A DNA stretch of 64,000 nt, taken from Candidatus Omnitrophota bacterium. Lineage in GTDB: Bacteria; Hinthialibacterota; Hinthialibacteria; Hinthialibacterales; Hinthialibacteraceae. The notes below the pieces were generated by a model, which had not been told where the DNA came from, did not search any database, and saw nothing but the letters and a program-made list of their open reading frames with translations. Below, one piece after another: positions 40,689 through 50,136 of the stretch (the stretch's first letter is position 1; each line of letters opens with the position of its first letter). Made by a program: the position numbers and the translations under genes. Location of the stretch: NCBI GenBank assembly GCA_040755155.1, contig JBFMBP010000136.1, forward strand, positions 62,001 through 126,000. Direction: 5' to 3'.

Positions 40689-41747
40689 TCACGGCAGTTT
40701 CGGCTCTTCCACCACCGGATATTCGCCGGAAAGGGACTTCAGAAACGCCGTGAGTTGGCCAATCTCTTCGTCGGTAATTTTTTGCGCTTTCAGCGCCCGG
40801 AACAACGGATTCAGGTTGGAATTCTCCTTGCCGCCCTCCGCCATGAATCGCACGGCGTCTTCCAATTTCTCTACGCTGCCGTCATGAAAATAAGGAGCGG
40901 TATCGGCGATGCTGCGCAGATGCGGAACGCGAAATGCGCCTTTGTCGGACTCGGCTTTCGTAACTTCCATTCGTCCGATGTCCATCTTTTCCTTATCGGA
41001 ACCGACTCCTGCGTTATAGAATCCCCACGTAGAGAATACCTGCGGCTGATGGCAGGTTGCGCATAAGCCTTTTCCCAGAAAAATCGCTTCGCCCGCCTTG
41101 GCTTCTGCGCTGATGGCGTTGGCATCGCCTTTTTTATACTTGTCGTAAGGCGAGTTGCCGGAGAGAATCGTGCGTTCGAATGCGGCGATGGCTTTCGTGA
41201 TCGTCTCGCGGCTGGCAGGCTGGCCGAATACGGCCTCAAAACGTTTTTTGTATTCGGGAATGGCGTTGAGGTCTTTGGCGACAACGGTCATATCATGCCC
41301 CATCTCGATAGGATTCTCGACAGGACCGCCCGCTTGTTCTTCAAGAGTATTCATCCGCCCGTCCCAAAACATAGATGAGGCGTAGGCCGCGTTGACGACG
41401 GCGTTGGCGTTGCGTCCGCCGATTTGATCCTTGATTCCTTTGGATGTAGCGCGCGGCTCCGCATATCCGTGTTTGGGAATATGGCAAGAAGCGCAAGCGA
41501 CGGTATTGTCCTTGCTGAGGCGTTTGTCGAAATAAAGCATCTTGCCCAATTCGATTTTTTCCACCGTCATGGGGTTGTCATCGGGGATCGTAATGTTGGG
41601 CAAACCGAGAGGTACGGAAATCTTATAAGGAGTTCCCGTTGGAGCTGCCGAAGCCGGAGCCAAGAAAAGAAGCGCCGAACCAGCAAACGCGAATAAAGCG
41701 GCGAACAACAATGTCGAACAAACATGGAAAGCGAATTGTTTCTTCAT
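40689..41747 (-). CDS. Di-haem cytochrome c peroxidase family protein (CcpA/MauG)
   Basis: 352 residues with a signal peptide (about 1-34). Two haem c sites are present: CASCH in the N-terminal domain and CATCH in the C-terminal domain. PFRVPHLRSIADTAPYFHDGS-type sequence (GAFRVPHLRSIADTAPYFHDG) and FLKSLSGEYP at the end are standard for the family. It reduces H2O2 in the periplasm with electrons from small cytochromes. Length matches the family. An AGGAGGCTGTTTT site fixes the ATG. The gene precedes the membrane cytochrome at 39406. Peroxidase versus MauG-type oxidation chemistry cannot be separated by sequence alone. Confidence 0.9.
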   Translation of the reverse strand: MKKQFAFHVCSTLLFAALFAFAGSALLFLAPASAAPTGTPYKISVPLGLPNITIPDDNPMTVEKIELGKMLYFDKRLSKDNTVACASCHIPKHGYAEPRATSKGIKDQIGGRNANAVVNAAYASSMFWDGRMNTLEEQAGGPVENPIEMGHDMTVVAKDLNAIPEYKKRFEAVFGQPASRETITKAIAAFERTILSGNSPYDKYKKGDANAISAEAKAGEAIFLGKGLCATCHQPQVFSTWGFYNAGVGSDKEKMDIGRMEVTKAESDKGAFRVPHLRSIADTAPYFHDGSVEKLEDAVRFMAEGGKENSNLNPLFRALKAQKITDEEIGQLTAFLKSLSGEYPVVEEPKLP

Positions 41748-42332
41748 AAAACAGCCTCCTGAGGATTTCAGATAAATTTTGGTTTAATTTACCACAAAAA
41801 AAACGCTGAGCAAAATTATTTTTGGTAAATTTTTGGTTAGCCATCGACTCTATGGTTGCGAAAAAAAGAAAATCGGATTCATCCGGCAAGCGAGTACTTG
41901 AGATTATTGACTAATATTACGCATTTCCATTCCCACGCCCTTTGGAATAAGGTAAAGGGGCTAATCTTCATTGTTTAGGCATATACTCGATCCTAAAACA
42001 TCTTAGCCTTTTTTCGTGTTTTCTTTTTTCCGCGTTTACGTGATTCAATCCGACAAACGCCATCGCGCCATCCTGGTCATCCTTTCATGCTGGATATCTC
42101 GATTCAGATATTCATGCAACTATTAAAATCAAATGAAATAATCCGTTAGATGACTAAAACAATACCCGCGTTCCTCTCCCCCGGCAACGCGACATTCTTT
42201 CCGAGATTGGCTATACTTATAAAATATGCGCCCAAAAGCGAGAAAGAACGCTCATGATATAAAAATGGAAGACGTTCCCTAAGATTATTCTTTAAAAGAA
42301 ATTGCTTTATAATTTGAAATGCGAGAAAACTT
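41748..42332. other. Intergenic stretch, 585 bp, with a short repeat relative
   Basis: No plausible gene. At about 42008-42060 it contains CCTTTTTTCGTGTTTTCTTT...TTTACGTGATTC, which resembles one part of the ~220-bp repeat at 13621 and 57400. A possible -10 (TATAAT, 42308-42313) lies 20 bp before the next ATG, with a poor -35. Confidence 0.5.
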
Positions 42333-45206
42333 ATGAATAAAACGCTTTGTTTTCTTTTCCTTTTAACTATAACGGCGGCTTCTTATGGTGAGCAAAATCA
42401 ACTGGAGAGAAAAGTCATCCTGCCGATGATGAAAGACGGTTCCCCCGCCGCCTACGTCTCCTTCGGAACCCAAAAGATCACGCATGGACTGGCCATGGCC
42501 AAGCCGGAAGGAACCGAATTCGCCACGGAAGTAAAACTCGGCTTCCTCGGCGTCAAACCGGCGGATAACTCCTCCAATCAGTTTCTCTCTTTCCAGACGG
42601 CTACGGACGAATTGGCGCAAACAACGGGAACCTTATACGTCTCCATTCAATTTTTCGACGAAGGAAAAAGGTCCCTTGAAATCGAATACCTCTCTGCCAA
42701 AGACAAGAACGCCGCCGAATTGAAGCGGGACCGCTTGTTTCTAGGCAACAGCAAAATATGGCAAGAACAAACTTTTATGTTGACGGACGCCATTCTGGAT
42801 CATTCGCTGCCGGGAGACTCGGACTTTCTAATTTACTGCGGCGGCGTCTTTTTGCGCAACGTAGCATTGTCGCGCGTTCCTTTAGGCAAAATGCAAAATA
42901 CGATCAGCCCCGGCTTTCAACAACAGGAAATGACGCTGCCCCCCGGATTTCTAGTCGGCGTATATCCTTCCTCTTCCAATGACGCGAACTTGTGGAAACA
43001 GGACGAAGAACTGGCGGAAAAAGCGAAACTATACCCTTCCTGGGGAACGCGCAACGTCGTGGAAACAATCGATGCCGGGGAAATGCGGAAAGGGCGGATT
43101 TACGATTTTACTCCTTATTCAGAAACTGCCCAAACCATGGCCAATTACGGCTTAAATTGGGTTCCCCGCTTCAAAATCGGCGATACTCGCTATCTGCCCA
43201 CAAGCGCCATCGAAAAACTGCAAAAGGCGATGGGATCGGACAAAGCGGCGGAAGGCCCCATGATCTCCTTATGGGACGATCGTTTAATTCTTGTATACAA
43301 TGAAATATTCTCTGATATGCAGCGAATCGTCCCCTCGGATCGCCTGCCATTGGCGATTCTCTCCTTCGCCGGCGATTGGGGGCCGTTGTTTCATTCCAGC
43401 GAGGGGACGTCGTCCTCGGCGGGGTGGCCGGATTTTTGGGCGGGCGATCCTCTCGCCGTGAAAAATTATCAAGATCATCTACGCCTTCGCTATGGAAACA
43501 TTAGAACCCTAAGCGCGGCTTGGAACGAGCCGAATCTCGCCAATTGGAACGAAATCAAACCCGTGCTATCGACGGATATATCCATCAATCGCCGTTTGGA
43601 TACGCTTTCCTGGTATCAATCCGCATTGTCCCGTATGGCTGGCCAGATTACGGAAAGAATGGCGGCTCTCTTCCCTCGAACGAAACTCGTCATAGAAATC
43701 GGCGACGAGTTTCAAATGGGAGCGACGGATATCGCCGCTTTTGTAGATATAGCCATCAAGAATAACGCCTCCCTGGTTATGATTACCAAAGAACCATTAC
43801 CGACGGTTTCTTATATGTGGCTGCTGCTGTCGACCGAATGCCGCCGCAAGAACGTTTCCTTCGGATTGCGGTTGAACCTCAATCCCGGAACGGCGGGCAT
43901 TCTCGGCTCGCTCTATTCGCTGGCAAGCGAAGGCGGTTCCCTGCTCTTCTTTAACGAAGACGATCTCGCCGTCTCCGACTCTTGGAACCGATACGCCAAT
44001 ACAATGAACCGATTGCGGACGACGATTCCCCTGCGCCGTATCGCGGCGTTGTTTCCTCGGCTATCGCTTTCGGTCGAATCGCCCGCGCCATACGACCGTC
44101 TCGTCCGCGAGATGAGAGACCGGTTCGCCTTCGACGTAATCGACGAATCGGACCTGCTGACCATCAACTCCAACCAATATCCCCTCATCTTTAGCCCCTG
44201 GGGTAATCTTTGGTCCGAAAACTCCATTGCGGCGTTGCAAAATCTCGTTAGAGCGGGATCGGCTCTCGTCGTTTTGACCGATCGTCCATGGAGAACGCCG
44301 AACGGAAACGTTTCCTTCAACGAAAGAATCTTCGCCGCCAAGTTGAAGCGCGTTGGCAGCCAGTGGACTATCGAACCGCGGCGCAACCGGATCAATCCGG
44401 CGAATGATCGTTCCAGACCCTCCTCTTCCTTCAACCTGTTCCTTGGAACATCGGGAGACAATCCCTTCCTTACGGGCGACTGGAGCGCTCCAATCGATGA
44501 AGAAGCGGGCAAACGGTACGGATTGGAATTTCCTTCCTTCCGTTTCGCAGGGAAAGAAGCCGGAGTGGTTATGAATATGGTTCCACGAAGACCCTATCGC
44601 CTGGAAATCGAGGGATTTCTCCCTCAAGGAAAGACTTTTCAAGTTTTTATCAACAGAAAATTAATAGATACGATAGCAGGAAATGGGGAGTTTCAATGGG
44701 ATCGCATCGTTATGCTTCCCAGTCGAATGGCGCGAGTTGAGTTAACCGGAACAACGTGGAGCACAGGCGAGGTTTTAGGCGCCACGCAAACTATTCGGGT
44801 GGGAATGGCCGTCAGCCGGATCGCGATGGTCCCGCCGAATATGCGCAAAGATTCCGAGCGCTTCGATTCTCAACAAATGGCGCTCGATTTTCAACGCGGC
44901 GCCTTGCGCGGCAGCTGGCTGCGCGAATTGGGGCGAGGAGTAACGTTTCTTTCGACGAACCAGTATATGAACGAAGGAGTCTTTATGGAGTTGATAAGCG
45001 CTATTGCGCAAAATCCTATGTTGTTGGATCCACGTTTCCGCTTCGCGATTCCCCCCGATTCGGAAGGGAACAATATTTTTGTCAGTCAACAAACAGGAAC
45101 AACAGTCTATTTGAATCGAAACAACCAATCGGAACAAATTGCGAGAGATGCCGGATCAAACCGGCGTATCGCTTTACCTCCTGCATCATTATTTTACGCG
45201 AATTAG
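42333..45206 (+). CDS. Large secreted protein, glycoside-hydrolase-like (GH42-type TIM barrel suspected)
   Basis: 957 residues with a signal peptide (1-19). About 25-200 is a beta-rich domain. About 205-560 looks like a TIM barrel: GLNWVPRFKIGDTRY, FWAGDPLAVKNYQDHLRLRYGNIRTLSAAWNEPN (the F..(L/H)LR.RYG.I..L..AW pattern of GH42-type enzymes, given here as description), and KLVIEIGDEFQMGAT. About 570-700 resembles the Rossmann-like trimerisation domain that follows in GH42 (NQYPLIFSPWGNLWSENSIAALQNLV). The remaining 250 residues include a beta domain and an unrecognised tail. Catalytic Glu residues cannot be assigned with confidence. It stands alone on the plus strand. Probably acts on galactosides or a related plant glycan (inference). 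Confidence 0.5.
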   Translation: MNKTLCFLFLLTITAASYGEQNQLERKVILPMMKDGSPAAYVSFGTQKITHGLAMAKPEGTEFATEVKLGFLGVKPADNSSNQFLSFQTATDELAQTTGTLYVSIQFFDEGKRSLEIEYLSAKDKNAAELKRDRLFLGNSKIWQEQTFMLTDAILDHSLPGDSDFLIYCGGVFLRNVALSRVPLGKMQNTISPGFQQQEMTLPPGFLVGVYPSSSNDANLWKQDEELAEKAKLYPSWGTRNVVETIDAGEMRKGRIYDFTPYSETAQTMANYGLNWVPRFKIGDTRYLPTSAIEKLQKAMGSDKAAEGPMISLWDDRLILVYNEIFSDMQRIVPSDRLPLAILSFAGDWGPLFHSSEGTSSSAGWPDFWAGDPLAVKNYQDHLRLRYGNIRTLSAAWNEPNLANWNEIKPVLSTDISINRRLDTLSWYQSALSRMAGQITERMAALFPRTKLVIEIGDEFQMGATDIAAFVDIAIKNNASLVMITKEPLPTVSYMWLLLSTECRRKNVSFGLRLNLNPGTAGILGSLYSLASEGGSLLFFNEDDLAVSDSWNRYANTMNRLRTTIPLRRIAALFPRLSLSVESPAPYDRLVREMRDRFAFDVIDESDLLTINSNQYPLIFSPWGNLWSENSIAALQNLVRAGSALVVLTDRPWRTPNGNVSFNERIFAAKLKRVGSQWTIEPRRNRINPANDRSRPSSSFNLFLGTSGDNPFLTGDWSAPIDEEAGKRYGLEFPSFRFAGKEAGVVMNMVPRRPYRLEIEGFLPQGKTFQVFINRKLIDTIAGNGEFQWDRIVMLPSRMARVELTGTTWSTGEVLGATQTIRVGMAVSRIAMVPPNMRKDSERFDSQQMALDFQRGALRGSWLRELGRGVTFLSTNQYMNEGVFMELISAIAQNPMLLDPRFRFAIPPDSEGNNIFVSQQTGTTVYLNRNNQSEQIARDAGSNRRIALPPASLFYAN

Positions 45207-45323
45207 TTCTATTTTGTTTTTTCGATAGAAATTTGCTGTTTTATAATTGGTTTTTCCCTTTCAAGCCGATATTATTATCTCGAAGGTTCTGGCAACCAAT
45301 TCCTTTAATTTAAAAAAAATTAT

Positions 45324-45359
45324 TTGCATTTTTGTTTTTATTGATTATAATAAGAATAA
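45324..45359 (+). promoter_or_regulatory. perR promoter overlapped by a PerR-box-like site
   Basis: TTGCAT (45324-45329), a 16-bp spacer and TATAAT (45346-45351) form a promoter with its start near 45358. The 15-mer TTATAATAAGAATAA (45345-45359) differs from the PerR box TTATAATnATTATAA at two positions and covers the -10, the usual place for auto-repression. Confidence 0.6.
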
Positions 45360-45379
45360 GAATGGTTATCATTTTTAAA

Positions 45380-45781
45380 GTGAAAAACAATCGACTTCAT
45401 AGCAAAAAACGAAATCGAATCCTGGAAATTATCCGAGGCAGCGACAAACACCCCTCGGCGGATTGGATTTATGAACAAATGAAAAGAGAGTATCCCGGCG
45501 TAAGCCTGGGGACGATTTATCGAAATTTGAAAATTTTGGAGGAAGACGGTTTGATTTATATTGCCTCGACGGGAGGAGAATTAAGTCATTATGACGCCAA
45601 TCCTTCCTTACACCATCATATAACCTGTGAAATATGCGGAAAAATCGCCGATATCGAATATGAAATTGATTCTCGTATCTTCAACGACATCAAAGCAATA
45701 AACGGATTCGAAATCACTTCAAAACGATTAGGTTTTCATGGGATATGCCCAGAATGTCAGTTGGCGAAAAAAAAGAGATAA
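45380..45781 (+). CDS. perR: Fur-family peroxide-type regulator (PerR-like)
   Basis: 133 residues from a GTG at 45380; an ATG at 45362 is the alternative. The frame is open back to 45332, but starts there would precede the predicted transcription start and are rejected. The winged helix covers about 1-75 (HPSADWIYEQMKREY, SLGTIYRNLKILEEDGLI). The dimerisation domain has SHYDANPSLHHHITCEICGK, holding the regulatory metal ligands, with zinc pairs CEIC and CPEC. The downstream peroxiredoxin and the PerR-box-like site favour a peroxide-sensing role over iron control. It represses in the metal-bound state and is inactivated by histidine oxidation in known PerR proteins. Confidence 0.85.
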   Translation: MKNNRLHSKKRNRILEIIRGSDKHPSADWIYEQMKREYPGVSLGTIYRNLKILEEDGLIYIASTGGELSHYDANPSLHHHITCEICGKIADIEYEIDSRIFNDIKAINGFEITSKRLGFHGICPECQLAKKKR

Positions 45782-45846
45782 TTTTGCGGTTGTTTAATCG
45801 CATATAATCCAATCCATCCAATTTTGAAAAGAAGGAGACAAAAAGC

Positions 45847-46374
45847 ATGGCAATCCAAATCGGACAACCGGCCCCAGGTTTTGAGGTGGAAGCGCTGGTA
45901 GGAAAAGATTTCAAGAAGATCGGCCTGAGCGATTACAAGGGAAAATGGGTATGTTTATTCTTCTATCCCCTTGATTTCACTTTCGTTTGTCCCACCGAAA
46001 TCGTTGAATTCAACAACCGCTCCAAAGATTTCAAGTCGAGAAGCTGCGAAGTGATCGGCGGCAGTACGGATAGCAAATTCTCTCATTTGGGTTGGTGTAA
46101 ATCCCACCCGCAATTGGCCGATCTGAAAATCCCCTTGCTGGCGGATTACAACAAGAGCATTGCCAAGGATTACGGCATCCTCAAAGAAGACCTCGGCGCG
46201 GCGTTTCGCGGGACATTCCTTATCGATCCCGACGGCATTCTTCGCTTTATCTATATCACCGATCTTTCCGTTGGCCGCAACGTGGACGAAGTATTGCGCG
46301 TTCTCGACGCGCTGCAAACCGGCGAGTTGACGCCATGCCAGTGGAAAAAAGGCGATGCGCCGCTGAAAGTCTAA
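45847..46374 (+). CDS. ahpC: 2-Cys peroxiredoxin, AhpC type
   Basis: 175 residues. The peroxidatic Cys is C48 in DFTFVCPTE, and the resolving Cys is C164 in GELTPCQWKKGDAPL near the C-terminus. This is a typical 2-Cys arrangement that reduces H2O2 and organic peroxides in the cytoplasm with thioredoxin or AhpF-type partners. A strong AGAAGGAGACAAAAAGC site precedes the ATG. It follows perR by 65 bp on the same strand, so it is probably in the same peroxide-induced transcript. No ahpF is seen. Confidence 0.93.
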   Translation: MAIQIGQPAPGFEVEALVGKDFKKIGLSDYKGKWVCLFFYPLDFTFVCPTEIVEFNNRSKDFKSRSCEVIGGSTDSKFSHLGWCKSHPQLADLKIPLLADYNKSIAKDYGILKEDLGAAFRGTFLIDPDGILRFIYITDLSVGRNVDEVLRVLDALQTGELTPCQWKKGDAPLKV

Positions 46375-46427
46375 ATTATTCACCAAATATCCATTAAAAA
46401 ATCGGGACGCTGGCATCGCGGGGGTGG

Positions 46428-46453
46428 CAAGGGCAAGGTTGTTTCTGCCCTTG
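46428..46453. repeat. Perfect 8-bp hairpin in the ahpC-merR gap
   Basis: CAAGGGCA (46428-46435) and TGCCCTTG (46446-46453) pair across ten bases. No U-run follows; it may be a folding element or the remains of a dispersed repeat. Confidence 0.4.
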
Positions 46454-46489
46454 ATTCATACCTTCGACTTGTGGATTAAGATCAAATAA

Positions 46490-46517
46490 CCGGGACGCTG
46501 TAAAAACGGCGTCCCGG
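46490..46517. terminator. Convergent terminator between ahpC and the MerR-type gene
   Basis: CCGGGACGC and GCGTCCCGG form a perfect 9-bp stem around TGTAAAAACG. CGATTTCTTTT follows on the plus strand. It lies between two genes that converge, so it may serve both. Confidence 0.65.
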
Positions 46518-46555
46518 CGATTTCTTTTCATCCACCAATGAATCGGGAATAGGAT

Positions 46556-47017
46556 TCAATCCAACAAACGAAGGATTTTTTGAAGTTCTTCTTTTATGGT
46601 TCGCAGAGATAATGCTTTAGGGAGTTCCGCTGCTACTGTCGCGGCGGGTATGTCTTCTTCGGCGAAATGTATTTCAGGCGCGGGTTCTTTAACTGTTTCT
46701 TTCAGGGAGTCTCTTTCAGCGCGGATAGCTTGCAAACCCGTCTTCAGTTTTCTTTCGGCGCCGTCCAGCGTGTATCCCTCATAATAAAGAAGATGCACGA
46801 TCTCATAGAGCAGTTCCAAATCGCTGCGTGTATATTTGCGTTGATTTCCCCCCACGCGCTTAGGATTCAGCTTGCTGAATTTGGTTTCCCAATAGCGCAA
46901 AACATGGGGTTCAACCCCAGTAAATTCGCTGGTTTCGCTTATAGAATAATAGATCTTATGCGGAACTTCTTCCAGCGGTTTTGGTTTAGGACGAGAGCGA
47001 TTCGTATTCATTGCCAT
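46556..47017 (-). CDS. MerR-family transcriptional regulator
   Basis: 153 residues. The MerR winged helix-turn-helix covers about 22-90: YYSISETSEFTGVEPHVLRYWETKFSKLNPKR, then GNQRKYTRSDLELLYEIVHLLYYEGYTLDGAERKL. The rest is short and helical (about 95-153), with no Cys-based metal site, so it is not a metal sensor of the classic type. It resembles the short MerR proteins that occur singly in many genomes, often near ihf/himA. Effector unknown. The start could also be the ATG two codons inward. Confidence 0.85.
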   Translation of the reverse strand: MAMNTNRSRPKPKPLEEVPHKIYYSISETSEFTGVEPHVLRYWETKFSKLNPKRVGGNQRKYTRSDLELLYEIVHLLYYEGYTLDGAERKLKTGLQAIRAERDSLKETVKEPAPEIHFAEEDIPAATVAAELPKALSLRTIKEELQKILRLLD

Positions 47018-47429
47018 AACATATTGAATGATAAAATGATAATGGGGTTCAGGTCAAGGACTTTTTTAATTTTTTGTCAATATTTATTCTTCGATGGCCA
47101 TTTCTTAGGATAAAAATTACCGTTATACTTCAGAATGGGATTGAATAACAATAGAGATGGTTTAAGTTTCTTACAAGACGCAAGTAAAGAAAGATTGCTT
47201 AAAACGCTTTATAAACTACGAGTTTCCTAACGAAATTAACTATTTTCGATATTGGAACTAGATTCGAAATTGTCCCCTCACCACCTTGGAGAGGACTAGG
47301 ATGAGGGGACTATGCAATAAACCAACTTACAAAATCAATGTCATAAACCACCAACAGCAAGATAATATGCGAAGCATCGTGAACTCTTCCCTCATATCGC
47401 AGCCAATCCGTCATGGAGCGTATTGACGA
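47018..47429. other. Intergenic stretch between the divergent MerR-type gene and tldD
   Basis: No plausible gene. It holds a hairpin at 47272-47310: GTCCCCTCA and TGAGGGGAC pair perfectly (9 bp) around CCACCTTGGAGAGGACTAGGA. Such CCCCTCACC...GGAGAGG strings are frequent dispersed repeats in bacteria, so it may be a repeat relic rather than a regulatory site. Confidence 0.45.
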
Positions 47430-48896
47430 ATGCCTTTAGAACAATTCGTAAAAACGGAAGCAGAACTGCTATCGATCGCCGAATCGATGGCCATACTTGC
47501 CAAGCGTAAAAAATTGAGCGTCTTACGCTATCGGCAAATCGTTTTCGATTCCATGTATATCGATCGAGGACGGAAAAATATCAGCCGTTGCTCTCTTAGC
47601 GCCACTTATAATGAAGAAGATATTCATGCGCAGATTTATTCGTCCGTCCACGGCGAAGAGATGTTCGATTACAACATTCCGCAATTCGAGGAATGGAAAA
47701 GGCGGTCGGAAGCGCCTTATCTCTTTACGAATAAGGGATTTCCCTTGCCAACCGAACGTTTCGTCGACGTACGCCGCCTGCCATCCAATTTTGAACGGTG
47801 GGATGCCGACTTTCAAGCATTTACTCGGGAATACAAAAACGAACGCATCACCCGCGATTTTGGCGTCGAACAGCAAATCGTCGTCAATTCGCGGGGAGGA
47901 GCCATCGTCGAATCGCGGCCATTCATGTCCATTCACTACCGCCAGGGATATCACCCCTATATGGCCACGCGAAGCATCGGGGCCTATGTTTCGACGAACG
48001 AGGACGTCGACAAATTGCCGCTCTTAATCAAATACATTCCCGATCCCACGCCCGACCACTGCGTAAACGCTGCCGAGACCTTTACCGAAGCGTTTTCGCG
48101 CCTGCATAAGATATCCCATGAAATCGTATATCCCGATCTCGAATCTTCGGGATTGTCCGACGAACTAACTCATGATGTGATCATGCTGAGCGGCGTGCCT
48201 ATTCACGAAATTTTCGGCCACCAGTTCGAAGAACCGGTTTATCCTCTCCAAGTGGGTCAGCAATCGTTATTTCCCATCGGCAAAAACGTGCAAAACGGCA
48301 ATTTGATCCTGCGCGACAATCCGCGCCAGACGATCGAAGGATTGGACGTCTTGGGTTCTTATCGATTCGACAGTTACGGCCGTCCTTCCCAGGAAAAAGT
48401 TCATATCGAAAATTCCCGCGTCAAGGAGCATCTCGGCTGCGAATATGTGGATTTGAAAAATTTAAAGACTTTTCTCGGCGTGGAGAAAAGTCGTTCCGTA
48501 GGCAACGCCCGCCAAGGCGATGACGGCTACTTTCCCCAAGCGCGCATGTCGTGTACGGTTCTGGAAGGTAAAAAGGAAGAAGAGATCGATTGGCAAGGGA
48601 AAGTATTGATGGTTCCGTTCAACGGCTACGTCCTCGACGGCAATTTCTTCAAAGTGATGTCCTCGGAATGCTACGCCATCGACGGCGGCGGCCAACCGAA
48701 GCGATTAGGACCCTTAGAAGGCAGCCGAGCGATTTACGACGCCATTATCGGGATGCACATTCTTCCGGGAAAATCGCATCATGTCGGATCGTGCAGCAAA
48801 CCGGGCGTAATCGAAGACGGCGACGAATCGGAAGTGACGGTTTCCTTCTTTACTAACCACCAGATGTGGGAACACTTGACCTTGCGGTCGATTTAG
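47430..48896 (+). CDS. tldD: TldD/PmbA-family metalloprotease-like protein
   Basis: 488 residues. The TldD signature HEIFGH (HExxxH zinc motif) lies within GVPIHEIFGHQFEEP near residue 260. The C-terminal domain has GCEYVDLKNLKTFLGVEKS and SVGNARQGDDGY. In E. coli TldD and its inactive partner PmbA/TldE form a heterodimer that cuts unfolded peptides and processes microcin B17. No pmbA gene lies next to it. It ends in TAG, which shows that TAG is a regular stop in this genome. Confidence 0.85.
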   Translation: MPLEQFVKTEAELLSIAESMAILAKRKKLSVLRYRQIVFDSMYIDRGRKNISRCSLSATYNEEDIHAQIYSSVHGEEMFDYNIPQFEEWKRRSEAPYLFTNKGFPLPTERFVDVRRLPSNFERWDADFQAFTREYKNERITRDFGVEQQIVVNSRGGAIVESRPFMSIHYRQGYHPYMATRSIGAYVSTNEDVDKLPLLIKYIPDPTPDHCVNAAETFTEAFSRLHKISHEIVYPDLESSGLSDELTHDVIMLSGVPIHEIFGHQFEEPVYPLQVGQQSLFPIGKNVQNGNLILRDNPRQTIEGLDVLGSYRFDSYGRPSQEKVHIENSRVKEHLGCEYVDLKNLKTFLGVEKSRSVGNARQGDDGYFPQARMSCTVLEGKKEEEIDWQGKVLMVPFNGYVLDGNFFKVMSSECYAIDGGGQPKRLGPLEGSRAIYDAIIGMHILPGKSHHVGSCSKPGVIEDGDESEVTVSFFTNHQMWEHLTLRSI

Positions 48897-48958
48897 GCGA
48901 AAGAATGTTATTAAACCCTTTATATAGCTTGCGCTCGTAATAAAAGCAATTTAATTTA

Positions 48959-49852
48959 TTATCTCCCCTTCCTCGTCGTAAAAGCCATGCGATTCGACGA
49001 TTTTTTATCTTCTTCTTCTTTTTCCGCTTCCGGCTGCATGGCTTTCAATTGCTCGATTACGGATTCAAATACGGTAATAAACTCTTGAAGGACCGTGTAT
49101 TCCTCTCTTCGCTGTTCGAGTTGAACGCCCAAACGATCCAAAGCGGCGGTAAGACCTTTTATGTCATTAGCGCTATTGATGCCCGCGACATCGATTCTAT
49201 TATTCTTGAGAACTTCCACGACTTTGGAGACCGCTTTCATCACGGAAGGCTTCGATGTCGCCCGGAGCTTGCGGACGAATTCCCGCGATATTTGAGAAAA
49301 TTGATCGCCAAGTTCGACTTCGCGCTTATAGATCAAACGCTGCGATTTCAACTGCTCCAAAACGGTCTGCATATATTCGGTCAGCAAAGTATGAATCAAA
49401 GAACGGGTGGGTTTTAACTTTCCCGTCATCGCTTGCGCGAATTTCATTTTCGCTTCATGCAGGTCTATGGCGCGGTATTCGCAAATCGTTCCATGCCGGG
49501 TCAAATATTCGATGTTCTGATTGCGATCGTCCTCGCTGAAACCGCTGGATCGGGAAGAAAAAAGCCAATCGATATATTGCTTGGAACTGTCGATCGAATG
49601 GACGGTATCCGCCAAACGCTCGTCTTCGCCCATCAGTTTATCTACGATATTACGATCGGGACAAGCGACTTTCGTCTTGGTGGAAGTCCGGCTGGAAAGA
49701 TTCGTTAAAATTTCCTGAATCGTTCCGACGACAATCCGTCCATTGACGAGTTTCGTCATAATCTCGCTGCGTTTAACGCCGGGATTTCTTTTTAAATACT
49801 CCTCGATTATGGTTTCTTTGAACTGCTCTGCGGCATGGGAGTATTCGGCCAT
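48959..49852 (-). CDS. Helical protein of unknown function
   Basis: 297 residues from the ATG at 49852; a TTG at 49867 would add five. Mostly alpha-helical, charged, no signal peptide or membrane segment. N-terminal FKETIIEEYLKRNPGVKRSEIMTKLVNGRI looks like a small helical, possibly DNA-binding-like unit. The C-terminal half (QFSQISREFVRKLRA, QLEQRREEYTVLQEFITVFESV) suggests a coiled coil, and the last 25 residues are acidic then basic (EAEKEEEDKKSS...TTRKGR). I do not recognise a family. It is a single gene between tldD and namZ. Confidence 0.7.
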   Translation of the reverse strand: MAEYSHAAEQFKETIIEEYLKRNPGVKRSEIMTKLVNGRIVVGTIQEILTNLSSRTSTKTKVACPDRNIVDKLMGEDERLADTVHSIDSSKQYIDWLFSSRSSGFSEDDRNQNIEYLTRHGTICEYRAIDLHEAKMKFAQAMTGKLKPTRSLIHTLLTEYMQTVLEQLKSQRLIYKREVELGDQFSQISREFVRKLRATSKPSVMKAVSKVVEVLKNNRIDVAGINSANDIKGLTAALDRLGVQLEQRREEYTVLQEFITVFESVIEQLKAMQPEAEKEEEDKKSSNRMAFTTRKGR

Positions 49853-50136
49853 CGCTTTATTACCCAACCATGATTAAACGGAAATTATAATGTTTAACCG
49901 ATTTGGCTTTCTTAATTTTAATTTGAGCTGAATCTATCTTAGCACTTTTCGTTGCGACAGGCAGGTTGTATCCGCCATTATTCCCAAACGTATAGAAAAT
50001 TCATAGAGGAATCGAATTCCAATAATGAAACGAATATATTCTACACTAATCTTAAGCAAACAGACATCGATTTTTTAGACTTTTTTGCTTCCCGATCTTG
50101 GATTTTAAAAAAATAACCGTTCACAGAAGAAACGCT

